Below, in pieces: positions 1 through 11,142 of a stretch of 64,000 bases of DNA. Origin of the DNA: Pithys albifrons albifrons. Lineage: Eukaryota; Chordata; Aves; Passeriformes; Thamnophilidae. A program made the translations under genes and the position numbers. Every line of letters begins with the position of its first letter. The stretch's first letter is position 1. Where the stretch lies: NCBI RefSeq assembly GCF_047495875.1, contig NC_092461.1, forward strand, positions 52,819,511-52,883,510, read 5' to 3'. Below the pieces are notes generated by a model. It saw nothing but the letters and a program-made list of their open reading frames with translations. It did not search any database and was not told where the DNA came from.

Positions 1-880
1 ATTATGAATTTGACATAATTTGTTCAAGGAAGAATAAGTATATAAAAATAAATACTAATTCAGGAAGAAAAATATTATAGAAATGACAATCTCCTTCCAT
101 TTAAATCCTACTTCATAGGAAGAAAAATATTATTTTAAGAGTACTATCAGCCTCCAGAAAATGTTATGCAAAAATGTGGCATCACTGGATAGTGTCTTTT
201 TGAGGTGTGAAAAAATACACATATAAATCTGCACAGAATAATATTTACTATGTTTTTCTGAGCTACATTTTTGAAGGACTACCCTTACATTTTCAGGTTT
301 GTCACTGACATTTAGTGGATCTGAGAAACATTTCCCTAAATCTGCTGTGTGTGGTTTATTTTCAATCATCACTTCTGGATTTGTAGGATGGAAATTCCTG
401 AAAGATTTCCAACCAGCTCTACTTTAAACTTGATTACTTAATTGTTGCAAATACATAAGAATTATTAAAATATAATAATCAAAGAGAAAGGAAAAACAAA
501 AAAATCAGGCTTTGTGGAGTCACCAGCATACATCTACACATAATTAGCTGCAAGAGTAGAGCTTGTGAAATGAACATCACTTTTTCTTTCTGAAGAAGTA
601 GCTTTCTGAAGTAGACAAAAGGAAGGAGCAACATGACACACCAAACGTGAGACTTGTTTTAAAATTTCTTGAAACAAGTGTACTGAATCAGGCCAGAGCA
701 CATTGATACTAACTTCTGAGTGCTGGTTTCCAGGCAGGCTTAATTTAACTCTGGAAATGTTTTACTGTGTACTTCCCTGTGCATAGCATGAGTGCCAGTC
801 AGTGTATGACTATGACAGTCTGGGCTGAGGCTTTTCAGTAACTGAGCTATTGGCACCAAGCAGCTACACAGTGGTTCATC
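1..880. other. unique AT-rich sequence, no gene seen
   Basis: I see no coding frame, splice-bounded exon or recognisable repeat here. The longest open frame (80 codons, minus strand, 130-372) has no recognisable motif and is expected by chance in AT-rich DNA. Confidence 0.6.
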
Positions 881-922
881 CATGCAGGTTCTTTCAAGTT
901 ACGACTTGTAAGAACCTGCATG
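881..922. repeat. near-perfect 19-bp inverted repeat (hairpin)
   Basis: The left arm CATGCAGGTTCTTTCAAGT (881-899) and right arm ACTTGTAAGAACCTGCATG (904-922) are reverse complements at 18 of 19 positions, separated by a four-base loop TACG (900-903). Pairing stops abruptly at both outer ends. It is much shorter than a usual pre-miRNA hairpin. Its origin is not visible: a local template-switch event, a foldback element remnant, or a structured RNA are all possible. Confidence 0.9.
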
Positions 923-3900
923 ACAATATCCAAAATTAAACCGAGTTAATAGAAAAAAATGTTAAATCAATAGCCATAAAATTTAATGTGTTTATAGCAG
1001 TTTTAACACAGTAGGACTGAATTATCATGTTAATTTAATTTCCATTTCTAAATGAACCAGAAGGCACAATAAAGGTCAATTAACCACCATCTTCCTGGTC
1101 TTCTTTTATACTTTGAGTAACTCTTTTAAATCATAGGCACCCTCAAAGCATTCAAACCTTTACTGCAAGTTCATGACTTTCTCTTAGAGACTCCATATAA
1201 GTAGAATACAGCTGACAACCTATCAGGTGCTCAAACACAGGAATTGCTAGACCATGTTCTATCTATATATGTAGATACCTCTGTATCAGAGCTAAATAAG
1301 CATTGCAGAAAGTGTTATTTGCTGGTATTCATTGCTATGTCATTATTTCTGGATGAGTTTTCGACATTGGCAGATTATCATTAGCTCCAATCTATATCCT
1401 TGCAAACAAGTGTTGTGTGTGCATCCTTCCCCTCCTATTTCCTCTGCTCAAAAAGCAGTCTCCATCACTCTTGGTGAAGCAGCTTCAAATCCTTCCTTAA
1501 AATGAGCATGTGCCATGGTGCCCCCAAAAATTCACAGCAGTTAGCCTAAGAGACCACTTAGCATATTTCCCAGGCTCATCTCTTTGTCATTGCTCCTCTG
1601 CAGTCAATGATTTTCTCCTGCCTTACATCTCTAGTACCAGGTCTACAGCTGCACCATGACAAGCTCCTCTTGGTCCTTATCCATGGAGAAACAGATTGGG
1701 CACTTTAACAGGGCAATCGTAATGAATGCTCTAGGTTGCTTCAGAGGCACCTGTGATTTCCATTGAGATGAGCATGTTAACTATGTGATTTCCGATATTT
1801 TGCATCCTGTCTCTTCCTAAATTTGTTGATAAGTTGCTTGAGTGTGCTTGGGAAGGGCTGTGGCACCTGGCTACTGATGCTGATAAACTGCAGGATGGCT
1901 GAAGCACAAAAGGTAAGATCTCAGTGATGTTGAAGCTGATGGGAATTCATGCTTGTTGATTTTAACAACTGCCAGGGGTTATACTGGAGATGTTTAACTT
2001 GCCAAGGTCACACAGAGTCTTAGCGATCCAGCTGGGGATGTAGTCAGATATCTTGAATTGCACCTTAGCTACAAAGCAAATTTCCCCTCCCTTCTGAGGA
2101 GTCAAGTCTGCTGATCTCTTAAGGCTCCCTCCAGATTACATTCCTTATATGTTCTTGATTATTTCCTTTCCTCAAAAGACTGTTTATAGATGAAATTATT
2201 TCCTTATTTCTCTTTCTCTGATGAAATAGGATCCAGTGAATCATGATTAGAGCAACATATGTATTGGAGTAGTGTTTTTAATTTTTATTTATTTGTGAAG
2301 TTTGTTTGTTAAGGTATTGGCAAGATTTCCCACCTCATATTTAAACAGTCTTGAAATAGTGATCTAAAGAGATGTTAAGAAAAAAGATAAATCTTTAGTT
2401 TTACGTATCCTACTGGCTGGAACTGCACAAGGCCTGAACTGTTGCTGTATAAAACAGTGCTCTTTCTATGGTCATATGTGCAGTATGAGCATAAAACTGT
2501 ACGTAGCTGGAGGCAACTTTGATTTCTATATCCAAGCAGTACTATTCTTGTGGTCACAAATCAGTTTAGATCACCTGCCCCACACAGACAAGACCCTGTT
2601 GTGTACTGGCGTGGAGTGGCTATTCTGTGACCTGGAGCAAGAAAATGAGAGCAGCCTCCTGCCCAGTTGCCTGGGGATGCTCAGCCCTGTCCCCTCTGGC
2701 ATGTGGGCACAGAGCAGCTGTGTCTTCTGTGTATTTAATAAATATGCCCCAGGTCTTGCTAAGCAGTGTGGATTCTGCTGGGCTTTTAAAGGACGTGGCA
2801 GGTGAGTAAGGTTATGTGTTACTTGGATGTTGCTTGAAAATTCAGCATAGTTCCCTGAAAGTTCAAACTTTTTCCTACTTTGGGAAATGAAATAAATAAT
2901 GCCCAGTGGGTTTCTTAAAGAAAAATGCAGGCTGCTGTTATGTCAATGTAAAAGAAGAGCAAAAATAAAGATAGAGAACTAAAGTTTAAAGAGATTTCTG
3001 CAACTGTCGATTTCAAATGCAGAAGCCCCTTAGGCAAGTGTCAGGCGAAGCTGGTAGGAGGGAAACGAAGAATAGTCTGTAGAAATAACTCCAAAATGCC
3101 ATTGAAAGATAGAAGGAATGAATCAATTATATAGAGCTTTTAAAGCCATCCATTAGAGAACAATAGTTCTCTACTAAATGCTATAGGAGGAGGCAAAAGA
3201 TCTGCATCATTCCTATTATACCATAGTTTGTCTTCTAAATGACAGTAGTGCTGTCTGTTGGCATATGTGAATTTTCAAGATGTATTTATAAATAGTTATT
3301 CTGCTGAGACAATTAAAACCTGTATTGATGGTTTTCCAGGTAAGCTCATAGTGGTGATTTTTTTTCCTTTTTAACTTTGAGTGTGCCAGATCCAGACACA
3401 CTGGTCTTTGTATTTGTTTGTGTGAAAGCTTGTGCTGGGCATACCTTTGTGGCTATTTCAACATTACTTTGGCTTCAATTTGTAAAAGCTTGTCAGACAT
3501 CTGGAAATGTTAGCTTAGGATCTGACACAACCCTGTGCTGCACCTAACAACAAGCTGCCAGATAGCCAAAGGGAAGAGCTCAGGGACTGAACTCTGCACA
3601 AAGTGGGCTGAGCTCAATGGACAATTCTGAGTAATGATCCTGTGGATATCAAACCTGTCCGTAATTTCCTGACCAGAAGAAATACATTGGAGAAGTTATT
3701 TGGTGCCCATAATTCTAAGTTTTCATTCAGAAGAAATCACAGTGGAATTGGATGAACTGAATATGTCAATATGTCATGAAAGCAGGAAAAATTGCTTGTT
3801 AATAAAATGTGTAGTGAGGAAATCTTGGGTTTTAAATTTCGTGGGCATAATTTACCACCCTTGATGCCTGAGTGTACCTTTTAATTCTAGACAAGGGTCA

Positions 3901-4387
3901 GGAAAGTTATTACTTGGAATTTAGGGACATTAGCTAGCACTAATTATGTACTTCAGGATTTTCAAAGTGATTTTGGATGTGCCAGATTTGACATATTTCA
4001 TATTTTATCCACCTTAAAAGCTGCCTATTCTCATGAAGCACACAGAGCATTCATTGACCCCCCCTGCTCCCCTTTCTCAGAAAAGGTCATACCTGCTAGA
4101 TTTGTGTGAGACAGAGTATTGATGTTTCTTTTCCTGAACTTAAAAATACGTGTCCTTTAGGTTTCTTTCTCCCTTTTTTCATGAATACTTGTTAGTTCAC
4201 TGATATGACCAGAAGGAATTCCTATGACTGATGTAATTTGTATTACAGAACATAGAGTGTGAAACCAATATCTGTTTTTCCTGTTTGTCAGACTGAAATG
4301 CCTATTGGATTAACCCGGGGGTGGCTTGAGCTGCTTTTGGGGGGATTGTTTTGGTGTTTCAGCCAATTAAAGGAGAAAATTAGATAT
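923..4387. other. unique sequence, no gene seen
   Basis: This is AT-rich, CpG-poor DNA without a recognisable repeat. The open frame at 2476-2805 (109 codons, plus) has no recognisable domain, no visible splice context and an overlapping frame of similar quality, so I do not call it a gene. Confidence 0.55.
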
Positions 4388-4441
4388 TGAATCATAGAAT
4401 CATTGAATCATTGAACCATTAACATCATTGAGTTCAACTAT
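4388..4441 (-). mobile_element. CR1 LINE 3' tip, degraded
   Basis: The stretch opens with AATCATAGAATCATTGAATC, the reverse complement of the short repeated octamer (ATTCTATG-like) that ends avian CR1 elements. About 35 bases later it has ATCATTGAGTTCAACTA, matching the CR1 segment normally read as ATCATCTAGTTCCAACC. Only the last ~50 bases of a heavily 5'-truncated element on the minus strand are recognisable. Confidence 0.55.
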
Positions 4442-5452
4442 TACTTTGTATGAAATGCTGTGAAAAAAATCATTTTATTTGACCAGCTTGGCCACTGAAA
4501 GGAAACTGCCAGTAACACTATTCCTCTAAGAGGAATGCAACTTATGTGTGCATATGTATTTGTTTCCTGCTGCGTCTGCCAGCAAAGCTGGAGAAAGATG
4601 TTACTCATTACCTACTCGGAAACATCTGTCCATTTTCAGAGCGTAGCTTTTACAAGGCATGATATTAAACATTACATTTACACATCCTGAAAAGATTTAC
4701 AAAGAGAACAAAACTGTTACAAACAGTGAAGGAAATGTGGTTAGACTAAGCAGACAGACATGAATGAACGTGTTTTTGTGGAGGAATGCCTTGCAAAGCT
4801 GCTGGAGAGCAGGGGAGCTTCCTCTGTCTGACTTGGAGACAACCCCATTCAAGGTCTCTTGTCTCTCTCCCTGATGCCCTCCTTCCCTTTTTCCAGCCAG
4901 AGAGAGTACTGACTACATAGCACAGCTGTCCTGGGCAGCCAGAATATAGAAGCCCAAGACCTCTATTGCATGCACACAAACCTACCTATCTTTGCCCCAG
5001 TGGTGTGTTTAGAGCACACTGGGCTCCTGTGTGAAGCACTGGGACCTAGGTTGGTCACTGGAAACTTCAAGAAGAGGATTATGATAAGACATGAAATTCA
5101 CCTACCAAACTGATCAATTACCTCAATTCTTATTGTTCCTTTAATAGTTAAGTACCCTTCTGTTTTCTCCTCCTTTAGTCATTAAAATAGAAATAAAATA
5201 CTGACTCAACGTCCAGTTTACAAGCCGGCGTCACAAGGCACTGAAGAATAAGAAGCCTTACTATTGACTGAAAAATGGATGGTATAATATGATAATATAC
5301 TTTTGCACAGGGAGATGAGCCAGTTCAATGCTTCTCTCCTTTGCCTCACATCCTTTGTCCCTCCCTTGTCCCACATTCCCTACACAGACATATAGAGAAG
5401 GGACACAGATGAGTCTCTTGGCCTAATGGCCCTTCTTTTATTTATATTTCTT
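4442..5452. other. unique sequence, no gene seen
   Basis: No coding or repeat content is recognised. A minus-strand open frame of 77 codons (4746-4979) is without recognisable features. Confidence 0.5.
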
Positions 5453-5464
5453 AATTGGGGGTTG
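5453..5464. repeat. left target-site duplication of SINE copy 1
   Basis: AATTGGGGGTTG here matches AACTGGGGGTTG at 5831-5842 with one mismatch. The pair brackets the SINE body, as expected for L1/RTE-type target-primed reverse transcription. Confidence 0.8.
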
Positions 5465-5659
5465 TATGTATGGCCCAAACTTGGCGAACGAAGATTTGGG
5501 AAGGGCTCTCCCCAGGTGGGGGTGTGCCCTTTGCGCCTGCGCAGTGGATTTTTTAGGTGAGGCTCAGCGTGTGCAGAACTGGCCCCATCATTTTAAGTCC
5601 CAAGGTCCATCTGCCACGGCCGAGTGAGCTTGAACAGTGACAGTGAAGTCCTCAGGACT

Positions 5660-5722
5660 GTCTACAGCACCCGGTACTAACCAGGGCTGACCCTGCTGAG
5701 CATCCGAGATCTGACGGGATCG
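5660..5722 (-). repeat. 5S rRNA-derived middle of SINE copy 1
   Basis: On the minus strand this reads through GTCAGATCTCGGATGCTCAG, then CAGGGTCAGCCCTGGTTAGT, then jumps to CGGGTGCTGTAGAC. It follows vertebrate 5S rRNA closely, but about 25 bases that include the intermediate element and box C are missing between TTAGTAC and CGGGTGCTG. Confidence 0.8.
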
Positions 5723-5754
5723 GGATGGCAGGGAGGCATTGAACTGCCCGGTAC

Positions 5755-5826
5755 GGTCTCCACTGAGACTCGAACTCACGACCTTGTGATCAGAGTCCGG
5801 AGTGCTCACCATTACACCACGGGACC
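5755..5826 (-). repeat. tRNA-Gln-like head of SINE copy 1
   Basis: The 72-nt region begins GGTCCCGTGGTGTAATGG on the minus strand and ends with an acceptor-stem partner GGAGACC. The start, D-arm and TpsiC arm fit tRNA-Gln best among tRNAs I can compare from memory. The 3' side of the anticodon stem is changed, so it is not a functional tRNA gene. Confidence 0.75.
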
Positions 5827-5830
5827 GCTC

Positions 5831-5842
5831 AACTGGGGGTTG
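5831..5842. repeat. right target-site duplication of SINE copy 1
   Basis: AACTGGGGGTTG is the partner of 5453-5464, differing at one base. Confidence 0.8.
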
Positions 5843-6629
5843 ACCGCTTACATTTTTGTAGTCACTTGTCCTTTTCAACTCAAAGAAGAGTCTTTCTTTC
5901 TTTCTTTGTTCTTGTAAGTCTACCTGTCATTCTGTGGAAAGCTTTCTTCTTTCAGGGAATCTTTAACAGGATTGCATACAATGTCTCTCTGTTGATTGTG
6001 CTGCTTTTAATGTCGCACAACTGCATTTGTCTGAAGGAGATGCTTATTAAATGCAGATACACATTACTCAAGCATCAGTTTCACACTATAATTTTGACCA
6101 TAGCATCCTCCAATCCGCTAGGGTGTGATTTGGTAGAAAAATTATGACTGCTTTATGAACTCTGGAAGTCCTCGTGTTACTCTATGCATAGCTTCATTCT
6201 CCAGAGATTCCACACAGGTTTATACAATACCAGAATCAGATGTCTTTTTAAAGGTTTAAATTAGGTTCTAAACCAGTGAGATCCTTTAAAACTATCCACA
6301 CTAAAAATATTTATAAGTCTGCAAGTCTCTATCTAAGCAGCTTTTACTACAGTAAGTTACAGGAACCAGTTTCTAGGATGTTAATGTTTGTTCAAATGCA
6401 TCTAAATCTTATGTGGGAACTGAAATTAATGTCAGTGATCTTTGCAATTTGTAAGTTAACATACATTACTACTGCAATAATATTCTAATGTGTTTATTTG
6501 ATTATAAATGCAAAAACAATGTTAAAATCAGTATTAAAAATTGAGTGGAATAAGTTTTAAATCTGTAATGTGAAATATAAGCCTATTTAATTTATCTGAA
6601 GTTTTAAATTAACAAAATCATGCAAAGCA
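5843..6629. other. unique sequence, no gene seen
   Basis: AT-rich DNA with short open frames (93 codons at 5866-6147, 70 codons at 6276-6488) that carry no recognisable motif. Confidence 0.5.
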
Positions 6630-7410
6630 ATCAACCTGGTTGAATAGGCAGGGAGACAAAGTGGAAGAGTGGTATTGTATGTAAAGGAGGACCTGGAATG
6701 TATGGAATTTGCAGTTGGCACTGGCACAGTTGAGAGACTCTGAGTAAGGATTAAAGAACAAGCAAATAATGTGGATATCATTGTGGGAGCTTGCTATAGA
6801 CCACCTAGCTGAGACAATGACATGGCTGAATTATTCTTCAAAGAACAAGGGACACCTCCTAATCAACTGCTTTTGTCCTTATGGGGAACTTCAACTTGCC
6901 AGCAATTAACTGAGAGCATGACACATTTGGCACAAATAGCTCCAAAAGATTCCTAAAGCATCTGGATGATAATTTCATGGTACAGGTACTTAGGAAGCCA
7001 AACAGAAAGGATGTCCTCCTTGATCTGTGGCTTGTAAACAGAGAAGATCTTGTGAGTGAAGTGGAGGCTGGTGGCCGTGTTGGTCACAGTGACCATGAAG
7101 TGATTGAGTTTAAAATTCCTGTTGACAAGAGGAAAAGTGCCAGCAAAAACTCAACTCTGGACATGAAGAGAGCAGACTTCAGGCTGCTCAGGGAATTAGT
7201 AAGAAAAGTCCCCTGGGAGGATGTTTTTGCAGGCGCTGGAGTCCATCAGTGCTGGTCACTTTTTAAATATCACCCGAGAAGGGCACAGGAGCAGGCAATT
7301 CCCAAATGCTGGAACTCAAACAGGCAAGGCAGAAGGTCAGCTTGGCTAAGCAGGGATCTTCTCAATGGAAATAAGGCAAAAAAGGAAGGTATATGCTCAT
7401 TTTAAAAGAT
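6630..7410 (+). pseudogene. CR1 LINE ORF2 endonuclease-domain remnant
   Basis: This is a fragment of the ORF2 polyprotein of a CR1 retrotransposon, covering part of the APE-type endonuclease and the linker toward the reverse transcriptase. The first part (about 6630-6976) is broken by stops but still resembles the CR1 track through ALYVKE-like, CYRPP-like and GNFNLP-like segments. From 6977 to 7405 the frame stays open for 142 codons and contains LVNREDLVSEVEAGG, the endonuclease signature GHSDHEVIEF, then SASKNSTLDMKRADFRLLRE and GVHQCWSLFK, all typical of avian CR1 ORF2. The S-D-H triad of the nuclease is retained. The reverse transcriptase and 3' end are absent, so the copy is dead. No target-site duplication is visible. 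Confidence 0.85.
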
Positions 7411-10246
7411 TGATCATGTGCTCAGGAGGCCAGCTTATGCAGGTCAGAGACAAGCTGTCTACTAGTTCCACGCCTGCATGTGTAATCTGTAGCAGTCTGC
7501 AGATTTTGGGTATATATCTTGGGTTTTTTTAAAGTTTGGACTTTGTCTAAGAAAATCTATGACTTATCACGATTTTCTCGAGACAACCTAATAGGGACAT
7601 ATTAGATGCTTTTTTATGGGTGGTGTTCCCATTTCAGATGAATACAGATAGGTGATAACATTCTAGATGACTAGATTGCTTCTTTTTCCAGTTTCTGGGC
7701 TGTTTATTACAGCAGTTTTCTAGAAGCACATTATCTGGGTATTATTTAGATACTGAAATTTAATATGAGGCAAAAACCACAGCAGGTAGCCTGGTTTCTG
7801 TCTTTTTGACCTGTCAACAAATAGAATCCTTGCAATAAAAAAATGTACAATTGGGAAAGTCATATTTAAGAGATCTCCCTCTGCAGCCCAAAGCTGGGGA
7901 GATACAGACCTTGTGAGGTTTCAGCTGAAGACTATTCTAAAGATAAGGCTGTTATATATGATCGCCCTGATTTTGTATCCCATGAATTAATATCTGTGAA
8001 TCAGTAATAGAAACATCTCAGCATATTACAGCTACCATACTGACATGAGGAAACACCTGGGTATTATATTAGGTGATCTAGAAATAGCTAAGCTGCACAG
8101 ATGTGATAAAAGAGAGTGAGGGAAAGTAAGATGCTTATTCATGTGGTGTTCAGCAACAGTATCCAAAGATTTTCACCCTGGAGGTTTTGAGGATGCCTTA
8201 CAGATGACATACTGTCTTAAAAATCCATATGCCCTGTTTCTAGGTCACAACACATCCAGGATGAGACTTGGGAGCTTCTTCCTTCTTCACAATCCATTTT
8301 CACTGACTTTTTTAATATAACAGAGATTGTGCTGATGGGCTTGTCTGATTTGGAAGAGCCTTTGACATACACAAAAGCAGTGATGGCTGCTTTCATACAG
8401 AGCCTGATCTTTCCTGAGCAGCACCCTTGAGAAATGAGGTGGAGACTGGTCTCTTGAATCCAGTTCCTGAGGATTTTCAACCACTACCTGCAGTGAACTA
8501 TGCTACATCTTATTAAAGAGGCTTTATGAAACTGTAGAATTTACTTGCAAGGTGAGATATGCTTTAGCACCAAGCTTAGGAGATTTTAAAACTCTGCTTT
8601 CCTGTTAAGGTCAACAGGAATTTCACACTGTAGATCAGTCCTCAAGTTTTCCAATGAATCACAAAAGTGTCTGCTGAAAAATTCTTCTGTAATAAGTTGC
8701 AATAAAAAGACTATATGTATTTTTACCATACATGCAATGATCTTGTCCTGTGGAGTTGCATTGGTCCTTATAGTTCCACAGCAGTGAAGAAATAAAACAA
8801 TATTGCTCTGACAAGGTGCAGTGTAAGCTGAAGTTGTTTTATAAAAACAGCTGTGTTAATTTCACCTTTGAAGAAAATACGCACACAAAATCAATGATTG
8901 CCATATAGAAAAGAACAAAATGGATAGGGAGAAAAGTAATGTTTCCAGAAACCATAACAGAGTGTTGCAAAAAAAAAAAAAGAAAGCAAAGGAAAAGACC
9001 CTGAAGCAGTTAAGGCAGAACAGAAAAGCACAGTCAAAATATTTGTTTCTCCTCTGAAACAAAAGGATCTTTTAGCTGCTCTTCCTTCTCTTCTAATCTA
9101 ACATGGTCATGATTGAAAAGGTATTTTTAGGTAAATTAACATGGTGTGGTGTTAAATGCACCTTGTTCCTCAGGGAGGGAATTGCATTCCTATTTTTATT
9201 TTTTCTCTGCAAATTGCATCATAAGATAGCTAACATTAGGCGCTGCATCTGGGTAATGACTTGACAAATTACTTGACTCAGTGGTTGCTGACCTCGAGTT
9301 TATAATGTGATTTCATAAAAACCTGCATAAAAACCTTAATAGAGACAGACATGAGGCTTTTTTTAAATATAGCAACAGCTTAGAGAACAGTAAAAAAGCT
9401 AAGTACAAAAGTTAACTAGCACAGTTTCTGAGTTTCTCATTGACTCTAAGACGCCCAGTTGTGACAAGCTGCTGCTGCTGCTGCCATTGACAACTGGTTT
9501 AATGTGCTGGATTATTTTACAGTACCGGTCTCTGCAAGTATACTGATACTAGGATAACAGCATGGCCCAAAACATGTAATATCTACCTTACACTTGTGGT
9601 GTCTCATATTAAATGGTTTAATGAAGCTGCGACTTCTTGCTTATGAGCTGGTATGTAGGCTGAGAGTACATATATGCCTCATTTGCAATCTGTTTCATTC
9701 TTATGCTTTGAGGGCCTGATTCCCATCCTGCCACTCCACCTTTGTTACTGAAGGAAAAAAAGTATAGGAATGCATGAGGTAATATATGAAAGATGTTAGA
9801 GAAAGCCCCCTTTTGTGGTTTGTTTGCTGGACATTGTCTGACATTTGAGGCAATTCTGTAGAGGCTTCCTATAACTTGACTGCTCTTGCAGTGAAGCCAT
9901 CCATCTATTTCTGGAATACTGTATGGATCCCATGAGACAGCATGTAAAGTTTACTGAACACTAAAAGGGGAAGGAAAGATATGCAGTCAGAGTGTCCATG
10001 GTCTTTGCTATATGTCCCCACAGCCATGACAGCAATCAGAGCTGGTTATAACAAACCCTCATCACCACAAAGTCAAATTTAGTGAATCACCTTCCTGGGC
10101 TCTAGTCTGAAACTGGCTTTTCTCCATTGAGGAGGGATGCAGTGCAAATTAGACATGCTTCTGGAGACAGCTTGCTGCAGAGTCTTCAGGTCCAGCCCTG
10201 CAAGTGACTGAGAGCAATTTCTGCAGTGGCTACAGAAAGGGAGGGA
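7411..10246. other. unique sequence, no gene seen
   Basis: I recognise no exon or interspersed repeat. A short A-run lies near 8969 and CTG repeats (four units) near 9472. The open frames at 8217-8484 (minus) have no recognisable homology. Confidence 0.5.
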
Positions 10247-10946
10247 GAATCATAGAATGGCTTGGCTTAGAAGGGACATTAAAGATCATCTGGTACCATC
10301 CCCAATGTCACAGGTAGAGACACCTTTCACTAGACCAGGTTGCTCATAGCCCCATCAAACCTGCCTTTGAACACTTCTAGGAATGGGGCATCCACAGCTT
10401 CTCGGGTCAACCTGTTCCGGTGCCTCACCACCCTCACAGTGAAGAATTTCTTCCTAACATCTAATCCAAACCTGCTTTCTTTTGGTTTGAAACCACTCCC
10501 CCTTGCCCTGTGACTACATATCCCTTGTCAAAAGTTTTGCTCCCTTCAAGTACTGGAAGCCTGGTATTGGGTCACCCTGAAGCCTTCTCTTCTTCAGGCT
10601 GAACAATCCCAATTCTCTCAGCCTTTCCTCATAGGACAGGTGCTCCATCCCTCTAACCAGCTTGATGGCCCTACTCTGGACCAACAGATTTATGTCCTTC
10701 CTGTGCTGGGGACCCTAGAGCTGGATGTTTTACTCAAGGTGGGGGTCTCACCAGAGCAGAGTAGAGGGGCACAATCACTTCCCTCGACCTGCTGCTCACA
10801 CCTCTTTTGATGCAGCCCAGGACAAATTTGGCATTCTGGGCTGCAAGGAGTACATAGCCTGTTCATGTCCAGTCTCTCACCCACAGCATCTCCAAGTCCT
10901 TCTCTGCATGGCTGCCCTTGATCCCACAACATGTGTTGATACCAGG
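10247..10946 (-). mobile_element. CR1 LINE, 3' part (segment 1 of 3)
   Basis: This is the 3' end of a CR1 retrotransposon on the minus strand. It begins at AATCATAGAATGG (the reverse of the CR1 3' tip) and runs through the stretch usually read as GGTTGCTCATAGCCCCATC, then CACAGTGAAGAATTTCTTCC, CTTCAGGCTGAACAATCCC and GATGGCCCTACTCTGGACC, all classic CR1 3' UTR and ORF2-end sequence. The element is interrupted at 10946 and resumes at 11826 with CR1 sequence in register (TTGATACC then GGGGTTTGTCC), so the DNA between is a later insertion. Frames are broken. Confidence 0.92.
10942..10946. repeat. left TSD of LTR at 10947-11825
   Basis: CCAGG here pairs with CCGGG at 11826-11830, one mismatch. 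The CR1 sequence rejoins cleanly when the insert and one copy are removed. Confidence 0.65.
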
Positions 10947-11104
10947 TGTCTAAGTTTTGAGGGGAAGAACCAAAATGTTTACCCACAAACAAGGGAACTA
11001 GGGAGGGGATTTCTCCACAATAATCACATCACCATTTATCAAATTTAAGAAAGGGAACTTTAATCAGAAAACGGATATAAGAAGAATAGCTGTTCTTAAT
11101 TTAC

Positions 11105-11142
<38 letters not shown>

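Larger units (their letters stand above)
5465..5830 (-). mobile_element. tRNA/5S rRNA chimeric SINE, copy 1
   Basis: This is a retrotransposed short element on the minus strand, 366 bp, flanked by a 12-bp duplication with one mismatch. Read on the minus strand it has a tRNA-Gln-like head (5826 down to 5755), a linker of about 32 bases, a 5S rRNA-derived middle (5722 down to 5660), and a roughly 195-base tail ending in GGCCATACATA. The head keeps RNA polymerase III boxes: A box TGGTGTAATGG (5819-5809) and B box GAGTTCGAGTCTC (5777-5765). The tail has no poly(A) and does not resemble the CR1 3' end, so it was probably mobilised by another LINE, for example an RTE-type element (inference). A second copy lies at 56897-57256. 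Confidence 0.9.

Noticed and set aside
2476..2805. 109-codon plus-strand frame
   Set aside because: No recognisable domain, no splice or promoter context, and a second frame overlaps it with equal length.
5588..5878. 96-codon minus-strand frame, similar in part to the frame at 57025-57237
   Set aside because: The similarity comes from the shared SINE. The frame runs through tRNA and 5S rRNA sequence, so it is not a protein family.
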